Shown one piece after another: positions 14,771 through 21,664 of a stretch of 21,664 nt of DNA (positions are counted from its first letter, which is position 1; each line of letters begins with the position of its first letter). The stretch is from Clostridiales bacterium (lineage in GTDB: Bacteria > Bacillota > Clostridia > Caldicoprobacterales > DTU083). The DNA lies in the NCBI GenBank assembly GCA_012512335.1, contig JAAZEK010000216.1, positions 1 through 21,664 on the forward strand, in the 5' to 3' direction. The notes beneath the pieces are model-generated. The model was not told the origin of the DNA. It searched no databases and saw only the letters and a list, made by a program, of their open reading frames with translations. The position numbers were made by a program, and so were the translations under genes.

Positions 14771-15505
14771 ATGTTATATAAATATGAAACCCATTTTCAT
14801 ACATCAGAGGTAAGCAAATGCGGTAGAAGTACTGCTGTGGAAATGGTAAGAGCACATAAAGAAGCTGGCTACACAGGTGTTTTTGTTACTGATCATTTTG
14901 TTAATGGAAACTGTACGGTACCGAGACACCTTAGCTGGAAAGAACAAATGAATTTGTTTATGCAAGGCTATGAGCTAGCATATGCAGAGGGTAAAAAGAT
15001 AGGATTGGATGTTTTCTTTGCATGGGAGTATGTCAACAGTCCCTATGGAGAAGATTATTTGATTTATAACCTAGGTTATGATTTTTTGATTGCCCATCCT
15101 AAACTGTATAAGCTCCCCTTTGAAGAATATTCCGAGGTAGTTAGAGAAAACGGTGGATACATTATTCATGCACATCCTTACCGAACAGCCGACTACATTT
15201 TTTATGAACCAAATCCTAAGGTGGATCTTATCGACGGAGTAGAGGTGAATAATACTAGATCGGATTCACCTCATAATCACAATGAACTAGCCTGGGAATT
15301 GGCCAGAGCAAACCCTCAGTTATTACGAATTTCAGGTACTGATATTCATAGCACTGACATAGCAGGATTAGGCGGGGTTGCGTTTTCGTATAGAATTAAG
15401 GACAGTCAGCATTTTATCGATGCCATGCGTGCAGGAGATGCTTACTTGATCATAGATGGTCAAATAACTGATATGGAAGGCAATATTGTAGATAAAGCTG
15501 TATAG
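14771..15505 (+). CDS. PHP domain metal-dependent phosphoesterase
   Basis: A 244-residue PHP-family protein, predicted to bind two or three metals and hydrolyse a phosphate ester (histidinol phosphatase- or RNase AM-like fold); the substrate is unknown. PHP motifs are HFHT (His8, His10), TDH (40-42), Glu86 in WEY, HAHP (133-136) and GTDIHS (Asp195-His197 when counted from the upstream ATG, 191-193 here). All ligands are present. The start is ATG 14771: GGAGG at 14761-14765 is five bases upstream, whereas the in-frame ATG at 14759 overlaps that site. A Fur-like box lies upstream. The last 12 codons are part of a 44-bp tandem duplication, so the C-terminus MEGNIVDKAV may have been reshaped. It faces the GNAT gene convergently. 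Confidence 0.9.
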   Translation: MLYKYETHFHTSEVSKCGRSTAVEMVRAHKEAGYTGVFVTDHFVNGNCTVPRHLSWKEQMNLFMQGYELAYAEGKKIGLDVFFAWEYVNSPYGEDYLIYNLGYDFLIAHPKLYKLPFEEYSEVVRENGGYIIHAHPYRTADYIFYEPNPKVDLIDGVEVNNTRSDSPHNHNELAWELARANPQLLRISGTDIHSTDIAGLGGVAFSYRIKDSQHFIDAMRAGDAYLIIDGQITDMEGNIVDKAV

Positions 15506-15558
15506 AGATATCTTATATGGAAGGCAATATTGTAGATAAAGCCGTATAGAGATATCTT
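15471..15558. repeat. 44-bp tandem duplication at the 3' end of the PHP gene
   Basis: Copies at 15471-15514 and 15515-15558 differ at one base (GCTG versus GCCG). The first contains the stop codon of the PHP gene; the second is untranslated. ATATCTT repeats again just after, hinting at slippage. The second copy ends 5 bases before the GNAT stop. Confidence 0.92.
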
Positions 15559-15563
15559 ATATC

Positions 15564-16148
15564 TTATATTGTTTTCTCATAAGCTAGCCTTTTATCTCCA
15601 TTCTCCAAATATATAATGCCACAATATTGATACCCGCATTTCTTTAGAAATTTCCTCATAGGTAGATTGTCTTCATGGGTATCAATTTTTATGCTATTTA
15701 CACCTTTGCATAAACTAAGTTGCTCTATATGTTTCATCATCTTAGCTGCAGCTCCTGTATTTCTATATGCAGATGACACTGCAACTCGATGCACCACAGC
15801 ATAATCTCCAAGGGTCAGCCAGCTACCCCCAAATATCTGATGGTAGGTTTTCTCTCCGTCGAAAAACACCGCTGCTGTTCCTACTAGCGTGCCGTTGTGT
15901 ATCAATGCATAGCTACAATTTTTCTTAATGTCATCTCCTATTACATCTTCACTAGGATACCCGTCTTTCCATTGATCGAGATTATTTTCGTTCATATATA
16001 TTTTAGCTTGTCGAATGATTTCCATGATTGCTGGAAGATCATCGAAGCTTGCCTTACGAAACTCCATTGTTTCTTGTTCGTTATTGGCTTCAATATTGAT
16101 GTTTTGCTTATTAAGGTCAATGTCACCCATTTGTTCTTTGTTATCCAT
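15564..16148 (-). CDS. GNAT family N-acetyltransferase
   Basis: A 194-residue acetyl-CoA-dependent acetyltransferase; the acceptor is unknown. The GNAT core begins near residue 28 (MEFRKASFDDLPAIMEII). Motif A is RVAVSSAYRNTGAAAKMM (121-138), where RNTGAA replaces the usual Q/RxxGxG/A acetyl-CoA loop. Motif B is DTHEDNLPMRKFLKKCGYQY, followed by a strand with Tyr. The first 27 residues are polar (NKQNINIEANNEQE) and unusual for the family. The ATG at 16148 is still chosen because AAAGGAAA lies 6 bases upstream, while Met28 has no ribosome site. The upstream gap to the ABC transporter genes holds divergent promoters. Confidence 0.85.
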   Translation of the reverse strand: MDNKEQMGDIDLNKQNINIEANNEQETMEFRKASFDDLPAIMEIIRQAKIYMNENNLDQWKDGYPSEDVIGDDIKKNCSYALIHNGTLVGTAAVFFDGEKTYHQIFGGSWLTLGDYAVVHRVAVSSAYRNTGAAAKMMKHIEQLSLCKGVNSIKIDTHEDNLPMRKFLKKCGYQYCGIIYLENGDKRLAYEKTI

Positions 16149-16268
16149 GCATACTTTCCTTTCGTTTTTTCATTTAAGTAATATATGTAAGGTAATTATA
16201 CACTGTAAATCTTAAGATGGGCAACACGTTAGTGCGTGGATAGTACATTTATGCGACAGAATTCCTTA

Positions 16269-16297
16269 TTGAATATATACAGCCAAAAGAATATAAT
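16269..16297 (+). promoter_or_regulatory. Sigma-A type promoter for the natAB-like operon
   Basis: TTGAAT (16269-16274), a 17-base spacer and TATAAT (16292-16297) form a near-consensus promoter. Its start point would be about 25 bases before the TTG start codon. Confidence 0.75.
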
Positions 16298-16329
16298 AGT
16301 CACTGGTGAGGAAAGAAAGGGTGATTACT

Positions 16330-17055
16330 TTGATAGAAACTATAAACCTTACAAAAAGGTTTAGCGAAATTACTGCTGTCGATGATCTAAATATTAAAGT
16401 TGAAAAAGGAGAAATCTTTGGTTTGCTGGGGGAGAATGGTGCTGGTAAAACCACAAGCTTACGAATGTTGGCTACCATGCTACAGCCTAGTTCTGGAAAC
16501 GCTGTCTTAGCCGGATATGATTTGGTTAAGGAGCCAAAGAAGGTAAGGAGTTGTATAGGGATTCTTTTTGGCGGAGATAGTGGGCTGTATGATAGATTGA
16601 CTGCCGCTGAGAACATAGCATATTTTGGGAGGCTCAACAATATGGAAGAGTCTCATTTGAAAGAGCGAATAAGCGAGTTAACAGAAGTATTTGGTATGGG
16701 AGAATATATACAACGAAAAGCTGGGAAGTTTTCAAAGGGTATGAAGCAAAAGGTGGCCTTTGCACGATCAATCGTTCATAACCCTGATATCATGCTGTTC
16801 GACGAGCCTACATCTGGCCTAGACGTTAGCGCTATTCGAAACGTTCATGAATTTATACTAGATTGCAAGTCTCAAGGAAAAAGTATAATACTTTCCAGTC
16901 ATACCATGAGTGAAGTAGAAAAATTATGTGATCGAATTGGTATTATACATAAGGGTAAGCTGGTTGCTCAAGGTAGCATTGCACAGTTACAAGAACAACA
17001 CCAGGGAAAAAGCCTAGAAGATATCTTTATAGAATTGGCAGGTGATCATAAATGA
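16330..17055 (+). CDS. natA: ABC transporter ATP-binding protein, NatA type
   Basis: ATPase subunit of an exporter of the NatA/CcmA group, 241 residues from the chosen start. Walker A LLGENGAGKTT (32-42), signature FSKGMKQ (134-140, the NatA variant of LSGGQ), Walker B with DEPTSGLD (158-165) and switch His191 are all present. The frame is open to a GTG at 16306. However, the strong ribosome site AGAAAGGGTGAT at 16314-16325 lies inside that extension and points to the TTG at 16330, giving the usual N-terminus MIETINLTKRF. The stop overlaps the permease start by four bases (ATGA), so the two are translationally coupled. Family members export sodium, antibiotics or other small molecules, and the substrate here is not determined. 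Confidence 0.9.
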   Translation: MIETINLTKRFSEITAVDDLNIKVEKGEIFGLLGENGAGKTTSLRMLATMLQPSSGNAVLAGYDLVKEPKKVRSCIGILFGGDSGLYDRLTAAENIAYFGRLNNMEESHLKERISELTEVFGMGEYIQRKAGKFSKGMKQKVAFARSIVHNPDIMLFDEPTSGLDVSAIRNVHEFILDCKSQGKSIILSSHTMSEVEKLCDRIGIIHKGKLVAQGSIAQLQEQHQGKSLEDIFIELAGDHK

Positions 17056-18269
17056 GTTTAAAGCATGTATGGATTGTATTTAAAAAAGAAGTAAAAGATA
17101 TGATCAGGGATAAAAGGACACTGATAACCAACTTGGTTATTCCCATTGTACTTATGCCATTGCTGTTCTATTTTATGGGCGGTGGAATGGAGAAGATGGA
17201 TCAAGATATTCAAAACATTACCGTATCTCTATCTTCAGAATCTAATACAGAGGAAATCAGGAGCCTTCTGGAATATGAGGTTTTTGCAGATTATCCTAAT
17301 ATCAGTTTCAAGGATGTAGTGGAAGATCCAGCAAAAGCAATTCAAAATGATGAGGTTCGCTTTGTCTTAGAAGTGGAGGAAGACTTTAATGTAAAATTGA
17401 AAGAGGGCACTCCTTATGATATCTCCATCCACTATGATGAATCAGATACAAAGTCTGTAAGTAGCTTCGGGATTTTAGATCAAGCTATACAGCAGTACAG
17501 CCAAAAGCAAGTTGCACAAAGGCTTACGGACATGAATATTGATTTGCAAATTCTACAACCAGTTAATGTTGTTCCTATTAATGCAGCAGATGAAAATGCT
17601 GGAGGAAACTTCATGCTAATGATGTTGATTCCCATGTTGGCATCCATTTTGATAGCTGTAGGGGGAATTCCAGCAGCTACTGATCTAGTAGCAGGTGAAA
17701 AGGAAAGAGGGACTTTCGAACCCTTATTGACTACTCAGTCTGAAAGAATGTCGATTCTTATAGGTAAATATCTGACTGTTACCTTGTTTTCATTTGTTTC
17801 TGTAATTGCTCAGCTGTTTGGAGTGCTAGTAGGCGGGATGTTGAGTCCAAGCTTTTTTACTATGAGCGACCCTACTGGACAGATGGGGGCCTTTAATATT
17901 CCCATTGGAGCTTTGCTCTTAACTGTTTTAACTCTTATTACCTTAGGTATGGTGTTTGCAGCAGTAGAGCTAGCAATTAGCACTTATGCTCGATCTTTTA
18001 AAGAAGCACAGACCTATTTATCCTTCTTGACGATTATTGCAATGGTTCCTGGTTATGCTACTATGATGATGCAACCTGATGATTTGACGCTAACTATGTT
18101 TTTCGTTCCATTACTCAATGCCATAGCTTCTTTGAAGATGATATTAGGTGGAATGATAAATTACACTTATTTGGGAATTGCACTTGGATCATCATTATTG
18201 TATGTAGCAGCTTCTCTTTCACTAGCAGCCTGGATGTTTAAGCAGGAAAAGTACTTGTTTAGAAGCTAG
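17052..18269 (+). CDS. natB: ABC transporter permease, NatB type
   Basis: Integral membrane partner of the preceding ATPase, 405 residues, of the ABC-2 permease family related to NatB. Helix 1 is about residues 24-43 (LITNLVIPIVLMPLLFYFM). Then comes a large extracytoplasmic domain (about 45-180), and a C-terminal membrane bundle starting with FMLMMLIPMLASILIAVGG, followed by about five more helices. The motif LVAGEKERGTFEPLLTTQ in the loop after the second helix is typical of the family and contacts the ATPase. AGGTGATC just before the ATG provides the ribosome site within the end of natA. The pair forms a two-gene operon, with no obvious terminator after it. Confidence 0.92.
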   Translation: MSLKHVWIVFKKEVKDMIRDKRTLITNLVIPIVLMPLLFYFMGGGMEKMDQDIQNITVSLSSESNTEEIRSLLEYEVFADYPNISFKDVVEDPAKAIQNDEVRFVLEVEEDFNVKLKEGTPYDISIHYDESDTKSVSSFGILDQAIQQYSQKQVAQRLTDMNIDLQILQPVNVVPINAADENAGGNFMLMMLIPMLASILIAVGGIPAATDLVAGEKERGTFEPLLTTQSERMSILIGKYLTVTLFSFVSVIAQLFGVLVGGMLSPSFFTMSDPTGQMGAFNIPIGALLLTVLTLITLGMVFAAVELAISTYARSFKEAQTYLSFLTIIAMVPGYATMMMQPDDLTLTMFFVPLLNAIASLKMILGGMINYTYLGIALGSSLLYVAASLSLAAWMFKQEKYLFRS

Positions 18270-18361
18270 TTTTGCATAGAAGTTATTTTGGTGCCTACAT
18301 TGGCCTCTATGAATGATTTACTTTCACTAAGTGTATTCTAGGGTTTGAGTACTGTGAGAAA

Positions 18362-18380
18362 TCTCAAGATAATCTTGAGA
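18362..18380. promoter_or_regulatory. Perfect inverted repeat between natB and the ECF gene
   Basis: TCTCAAGAT and ATCTTGAGA flank a single A. No T-tract follows, so it is not a standard terminator. It lies 34 bp before the -35 of the next promoter and could be a protein-binding site or a 3' hairpin of the natAB transcript. The remainder of 18270-18507 holds only the promoter described separately. Confidence 0.35.
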
Positions 18381-18414
18381 ATGTCTTGAAATGCTTTTAA
18401 GCTAAAATAATCAC

Positions 18415-18443
18415 TTGACAGGTGTATATACACCTGTTATGAT
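18415..18443 (+). promoter_or_regulatory. Promoter with embedded 20-bp operator, probable NiaR-type site
   Basis: TTGACA (18415-18420), a 17-base spacer and TATGAT (18438-18443) make a strong promoter. The perfect palindrome ACAGGTGTATATACACCTGT (18418-18437) fills the spacer and overlaps the -35, so a bound repressor would block RNA polymerase. From memory, Firmicute NiaR (YrxA) sites have ACAGGTGT-like half-sites and control niacin uptake genes; this assignment was not checked against a database. Confidence 0.7.
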
Positions 18444-18507
18444 AATGTTAGATTTTTAACTAAGCTAGATTATTGACTAAGTAAGATTTTTATGGAGGCT
18501 TTTTATT

Positions 18508-19023
18508 ATGAACAGTGTAAATACAATTGATACTAAGAGATTAACAATGACAGCACTTTTGACTGCACTAGCTATATTAGTACCATTTATAGTAGTATTT
18601 AAGGTAATAATTCCACCCTTTTCTGCAACATTAGGTTCCCACGTGCCTATGTTTTTGTCCATGTTTCTTGGCCCTTGGGCGGCAGTTGCTGTAGGGTTGG
18701 GATCTGCTTTGGGGTTTTTCCTAACATTGGGACCTTTGATTGGAGCGAGAGCTTTTATGCATGTTTTTGTAGCTTTAGCAGGTGCTGCAATGATACAAAA
18801 AGGTGTTCCTTATAAAAAGGCATTTCTTATAACAGCACCTATTCACGGGTTATTGGAAGTGCTGGTTGTTTTACCCTTTGTTCCCTTTGATGCTTATAAG
18901 ATATTTGTGGTTACTGGGGTTGGTACTATGCTTCATCATGGTGTAGATGCAATTATTGCCTATGCTTTGCTTAAAGTATTAAGTAAATCTAGATCGTTTA
19001 GCCAACTGCGAACCGACGGTTAA
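18508..19023 (+). CDS. ECF transporter S component, candidate niacin (NiaX-like) uptake
   Basis: A 171-residue, very hydrophobic protein with about five to six helices, including LLTALAILVPFIVVF, a short FSATLGSHVPMFLSMF segment, GLGSALGFFLTLGPLIGA and a C-terminal HHGVDAIIAYALLKV. Length and pattern fit the substrate-binding S subunit of an energy-coupling-factor vitamin transporter, which works with a shared EcfA/A'/T module encoded elsewhere. GGAGG at 18494-18498 is nine bases before the ATG. The promoter contains a 20-bp operator resembling NiaR sites, which makes niacin the leading substrate. The protein sequence alone would also allow another vitamin. It is monocistronic, ending at a terminator at 19068-19095. 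Confidence 0.78.
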   Translation: MNSVNTIDTKRLTMTALLTALAILVPFIVVFKVIIPPFSATLGSHVPMFLSMFLGPWAAVAVGLGSALGFFLTLGPLIGARAFMHVFVALAGAAMIQKGVPYKKAFLITAPIHGLLEVLVVLPFVPFDAYKIFVVTGVGTMLHHGVDAIIAYALLKVLSKSRSFSQLRTDG

Positions 19024-19067
19024 AAAGGAAGTAAAGGCAGATGAAAAAGGTTAAAATAATATTTTGA

Positions 19068-19095
19068 AGAACCATCTCAAGAGAGGTAGTTTTTT
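19068..19095 (+). terminator. Terminator after the ECF S-component gene
   Basis: AACCATCTC and GAGGTAGTT pair (one mismatch, one G-U) around AAGA and are followed by TTTTTT. Confidence 0.75.
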
Positions 19096-19117
19096 CTGTT
19101 GTACCCCAAACTATGAA

Positions 19118-19145
19118 TTAACTTTTTTTTATGTTATGGTATAAG
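19118..19145 (+). promoter_or_regulatory. Promoter for the LytTR regulator/kinase operon
   Basis: TTAACT (19118-19123), a 16-base spacer and TATAAG (19140-19145) lie about 50 bp before the regulator start. No LytTR-type direct repeat was seen here. Confidence 0.55.
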
Positions 19146-19194
19146 TAAACATATGCTAAGTATATCGCTAGAAAATGTATGCGGAGGTAAAGCA

Positions 19195-19929
19195 ATGAAT
19201 TATAAACTTGCTATCTGCGATGATGAAACTACCGAATTAAAGTATCTATCATCACTCTTGACCGAATGGGCAAAGCAAAGAGGCTATATTTTAAACATTT
19301 CAACCTTTGAAAGTGCAGAATCATTTCTGTTTGATTATGCCGTGAACAAAGATTATGACATTATCTTGCTTGACATTGAAATGAATGGTAAAAATCCGCT
19401 GGGTCATAAGATGAATGGTGTAGAGTTAGCAAAGCTCATTCGCGAAGATAACAGTAATGTACAAATCTTATTTATAACCGGTTTTCCTGATTATATGGTT
19501 GAAGGTTATGAAGTAGCAGCACTACACTACCTGATGAAGCCAGTAAATGAAACTAAGCTATTTTCAGTACTTGAACGTGCATGTATCAACCTTAACAAAC
19601 CTGAACGAGTTGTCATGTTGGATATTGGTGGAGAAACAGTACGCATAAAAACTGAAAAGATAATTTTTGTCGAAGCTTTTGGCCATTTCGTCATGGTTCA
19701 AACAACGGAAAAGAACTTTAAGACCAAATTCCCCATCTCAGCTATTGAAAAGCTCTTAGGAGAAGGATTTATACGCTGTCACCGTTCCTATATTATCGGA
19801 TTAAAATATGCAAAACGCATTACCAAAACAGAAGTAATTCTTGATAACAACAAATCAGTGCCCTTGTCAAGGAATTCATATAAGAATGTAAATCAAGCAT
19901 TCATAAACTATTATAAGGGGGCGGATTGA
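19195..19929 (+). CDS. LytTR family response regulator (AgrA/VirR-like)
   Basis: A 244-residue two-domain transcription factor. The receiver domain (about residues 1-125) has acidic pair Asp9-Asp10 (ICDDE), phospho-acceptor Asp60 (LLDIEM), Thr95 (FITG) and Lys115 (LMKP), all canonical. The C-terminal LytTR DNA-binding domain (about 140-240) includes FVEAFGHFVMV, FIRCHRSYIIGLKY and VPLSRNSYKNV. The start is ATG 19195, with GGAGG at 19183-19187 seven bases upstream; the open frame reaches 19153, but that extension contains the ribosome site. The kinase gene starts on the last base of the stop codon, so the pair is coupled. LytTR regulators bind two 9-bp direct repeats, and one such site lies before the exporter gene downstream. 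Phosphorylation by the adjacent kinase is inferred. Confidence 0.93.
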   Translation: MNYKLAICDDETTELKYLSSLLTEWAKQRGYILNISTFESAESFLFDYAVNKDYDIILLDIEMNGKNPLGHKMNGVELAKLIREDNSNVQILFITGFPDYMVEGYEVAALHYLMKPVNETKLFSVLERACINLNKPERVVMLDIGGETVRIKTEKIIFVEAFGHFVMVQTTEKNFKTKFPISAIEKLLGEGFIRCHRSYIIGLKYAKRITKTEVILDNNKSVPLSRNSYKNVNQAFINYYKGAD

Positions 19930-20603
19930 TGGGTCTCTTTAGCGTGTTGTTCGGCAGAATGATAGACAAGCGTATTCATTCTTATCAAAACGATCTTATA
20001 ACCAAGCATTGTGAGGAAGTGCAAAATATATATAATCAAATGCGTGGCTGGCGGCATGACTATCATAATCATATTCAAACAATGAAGGCTCATCTTGCCC
20101 TCGATCAGACTACAGAAGTCAAGGCATACCTTGGAAAACTTGATGCTGACTTATCAGATGTTGACACTGTAATAAAGACTGGCAATATAATGGTAGATGC
20201 TATTCTAAACAGTAAATTATCATTGGCTAACGCAAGAAAGATTAATGTAAATGCTAAAGCCATAGTACCGAGTAGCATGAATATTTCTGAAATCGACCTT
20301 TGTGTTATAATTGGCAATTTACTTGACAATGCGATGGAAGCCTGTATGAATCAAGCAAACCCAACAGAACGATACATTCGTTTATATATGAGTATCCTGA
20401 AAGAGCAACTTTACATATCAGTGTCCAACTCTTTTGATGGTGAAGTTGTGAAATCTGGTAAAGCTTATATCTCGACAAAGGGCAGTGAAAGTCGTGGATT
20501 CGGGCTAATGAGAATTGACCGCATTGTAGACAAGTATGACGGTTATATAAACCGCCAGCATGAAAAAGGAGTTTTTGCTACAGAGATAGTACTGCCACTT
20601 TAA
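19929..20603 (+). CDS. GHKL-type sensor histidine kinase lacking a membrane sensor domain
   Basis: A 224-residue kinase of the AgrC-like HPK10 class. The dimerisation helix carries RHDYHNHIQ with phospho-acceptor His43. The ATP-binding domain has the N box GNLLDNAMEA (Asn130, Asn134) and the G box SESRGFGLMRI (190-193). AgrC-type kinases normally have five to seven membrane helices before this, about 200 extra residues. Here only about 40 residues precede the His, with at most a weak hydrophobic start (MGLFSVLFGRM). No upstream open frame encodes a separate sensor. The start is ATG 19929, overlapping the regulator stop by one base; an in-frame TTG at 19926 is less likely. AAGGGGG provides the ribosome site. 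It may sense through the exporter or an unlinked membrane protein. Confidence 0.88.
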   Translation: MGLFSVLFGRMIDKRIHSYQNDLITKHCEEVQNIYNQMRGWRHDYHNHIQTMKAHLALDQTTEVKAYLGKLDADLSDVDTVIKTGNIMVDAILNSKLSLANARKINVNAKAIVPSSMNISEIDLCVIIGNLLDNAMEACMNQANPTERYIRLYMSILKEQLYISVSNSFDGEVVKSGKAYISTKGSESRGFGLMRIDRIVDKYDGYINRQHEKGVFATEIVLPL

Positions 20604-20608
20604 TTCTA

Positions 20609-20638
20609 ACCATTCGTGCTCGTTTTTCGACCATTCGT
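20609..20638. promoter_or_regulatory. Candidate LytTR operator: two 9-bp direct repeats
   Basis: ACCATTCGT at 20609-20617 and 20630-20638 are identical and separated by 12 bases, giving the 21-bp period (two helical turns) typical of LytTR regulator sites. A possible -10 (TATGTT or TAAGAT, 20665-20675) lies about 30 bases further, as in activated promoters of this class. It sits between the kinase and exporter genes. Confidence 0.72.
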
Positions 20639-20697
20639 TCTAAAAACCTCTCAAAATATCAGTATATGTTAAGATTATGGCTAGGAGGTGCAGATGC

Positions 20698-21664
20698 ATG
20701 AAGAATGAAAAGATAGTAAAGCAGAAGCCGACACATTCTACTACTAGCAATAATCTATGGGTATTCAGAAGGCAGTGGAAATACGCACGGCTTTCTTTTG
20801 TATTACTGCTTATTATGATTCCAGTGAACATTGGCATTCAATTTCTCAACATATACCTACCGAAGGTTGTTGTTGCAAATGTCATAGCCGTGTACGATTA
20901 TAAAACCACTCTACTGTCTGTCGGAAGCATAGTGGGAGGGCTTTTCCTTCTAAATGGGTTGGCAAATGGTACAGAAGTAATGAATTTAGCATATTTCACT
21001 AAGTTCAGACTATCCATGCATTATGAGTTGTTTATGAAACATATGACAGTTGCCTATCAGACGACAGAATCTGTGAAGTTTCGCAATATGTTTACACGTG
21101 CACAAGAAGCCCTATGGGCTAGTGGTATGCATGGACCCTTAACAAGAATGTCACAAAGCGCAACAGAGCTTATCCGGAATATACTCGGTTATTTACTGTT
21201 TGGTACGATTATATCATTTATAAACCCGTGGATCGCTGTCATCCTTACCTTGACGCCTATAGTGAATTACTTCTTTACAAGAAGGTATAATGATTACGAA
21301 CATGCCAATCGGGATAAATGGACACCGCTGGACAGAAAATTGGGTTATATCGTTACAAAAAGTGCGGATTTCGATTCAGCAAAAGATATACGCATTTACG
21401 GACTAAATAAATGGTTTTCACAAACATATAAATCCCTTGCTAATGAACGTCTATCTTGGGATAAAAAGCTAATGAGTAAGAGCTTTACAATAAATCTTGC
21501 CGACTTAATCGTAATACTTCTGCGGGATGGATTTGCCTACTATATTCTTATCTCAATGACACTTAGAGGCGAAATAACAGTGGATTACTTTGTTCTATAC
21601 TTTGCAGCGATAGGCAGCTTTGCGACCTGGATCGGCGGTATAATCGGAAAATGGAATGAGGTAT
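20698..21664 (+). CDS. ABC transporter transmembrane/ATPase protein, 3' end beyond window
   Basis: An open frame from ATG 20698 to the window edge, 322 complete codons. AGGAGGTG at 20683-20690 is seven bases upstream. The visible part is the type-I exporter membrane domain. Helices lie at about 33-54, 72-92, 162-193 (two packed together), 266-288 and 296-316. A coupling-helix region reads SAKDIRIYGLNKWF (227-240), as in exporters related to lantibiotic or peptide ABC transporters. The ATPase domain would follow outside the window, so Walker motifs cannot be checked. The preceding LytTR two-component genes and the direct-repeat operator suggest regulated export of a peptide or a role in antimicrobial defence. 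The substrate is unknown, and no precursor peptide gene was found within the window. Confidence 0.85.
   Translation, partial: MKNEKIVKQKPTHSTTSNNLWVFRRQWKYARLSFVLLLIMIPVNIGIQFLNIYLPKVVVANVIAVYDYKTTLLSVGSIVGGLFLLNGLANGTEVMNLAYFTKFRLSMHYELFMKHMTVAYQTTESVKFRNMFTRAQEALWASGMHGPLTRMSQSATELIRNILGYLLFGTIISFINPWIAVILTLTPIVNYFFTRRYNDYEHANRDKWTPLDRKLGYIVTKSADFDSAKDIRIYGLNKWFSQTYKSLANERLSWDKKLMSKSFTINLADLIVILLRDGFAYYILISMTLRGEITVDYFVLYFAAIGSFATWIGGIIGKWNEV

Overview
This 21.7 kb window looks like chromosomal DNA of a low-GC anaerobic Firmicute, most likely class Clostridia. The evidence is AT-rich intergenic DNA, strong AGGAGG-type ribosome sites, occasional TTG/GTG starts, an oxygen-sensitive hybrid-cluster protein, a GTP-type PEP carboxykinase, a T-box leader and the DUF1659/DUF2922/YvrJ small-protein set. 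No species can be named from sequence alone. No phage, insertion sequence, CRISPR array, rRNA or tRNA was seen.

Layout. 1-1604: hybrid-cluster protein gene (hcp), cut at its 5' end by the window edge but with every hybrid-cluster ligand present. 1778-2545: Cof-type HAD phosphatase. 2648-2881: small two-helix membrane protein. 3095-3852: DUF1659, DUF2922 and YvrJ small proteins, the last only 47 residues. 4147-7410 (minus strand): murC and a DEAD-box RNA helicase with a long Gln/Asn-rich tail, separated by three 44-bp repeats. 7657-8019: an internally repetitive coiled-coil protein. 8127-9917 (minus): pckG. 10384-12906 (minus): one protein joining a sugar-isomerase-like TIM barrel to an acyl-CoA ligase, preceded by a repeat-rich spacer and a T-box riboswitch whose specifier reads as CUC (Leu). 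13704-14573 (minus): RlmI/RlmK-like methyltransferase. 14771-15505: PHP phosphoesterase with a Fur-like box upstream and a 44-bp duplication across its 3' end. 15564-16148 (minus): GNAT acetyltransferase. 16330-18269: NatA/NatB-type ABC transporter. 18508-19023: ECF transporter S component with a perfect 20-bp operator inside its promoter. 19195-21664: LytTR response regulator, a histidine kinase without a membrane sensor, and the start of an ABC exporter preceded by a LytTR-type direct repeat.

How the parts may work together. Most genes form one- or two-gene units bounded by clear terminators. The right end is a coherent module: regulator and kinase overlap by one base, and the exporter follows behind its own candidate LytTR operator, as in peptide sensing or export loci. 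The most unusual regulatory arrangement is the Leu-type T-box ahead of the TIM-barrel/acyl-CoA ligase fusion. It suggests either that a ligase feeding a branched-chain precursor answers to leucine starvation, or that the leader lost its original gene. A second unexplained signal is an 18-bp plus 10-bp sequence that follows both the YvrJ gene and the repetitive coiled-coil gene, just before their terminators.
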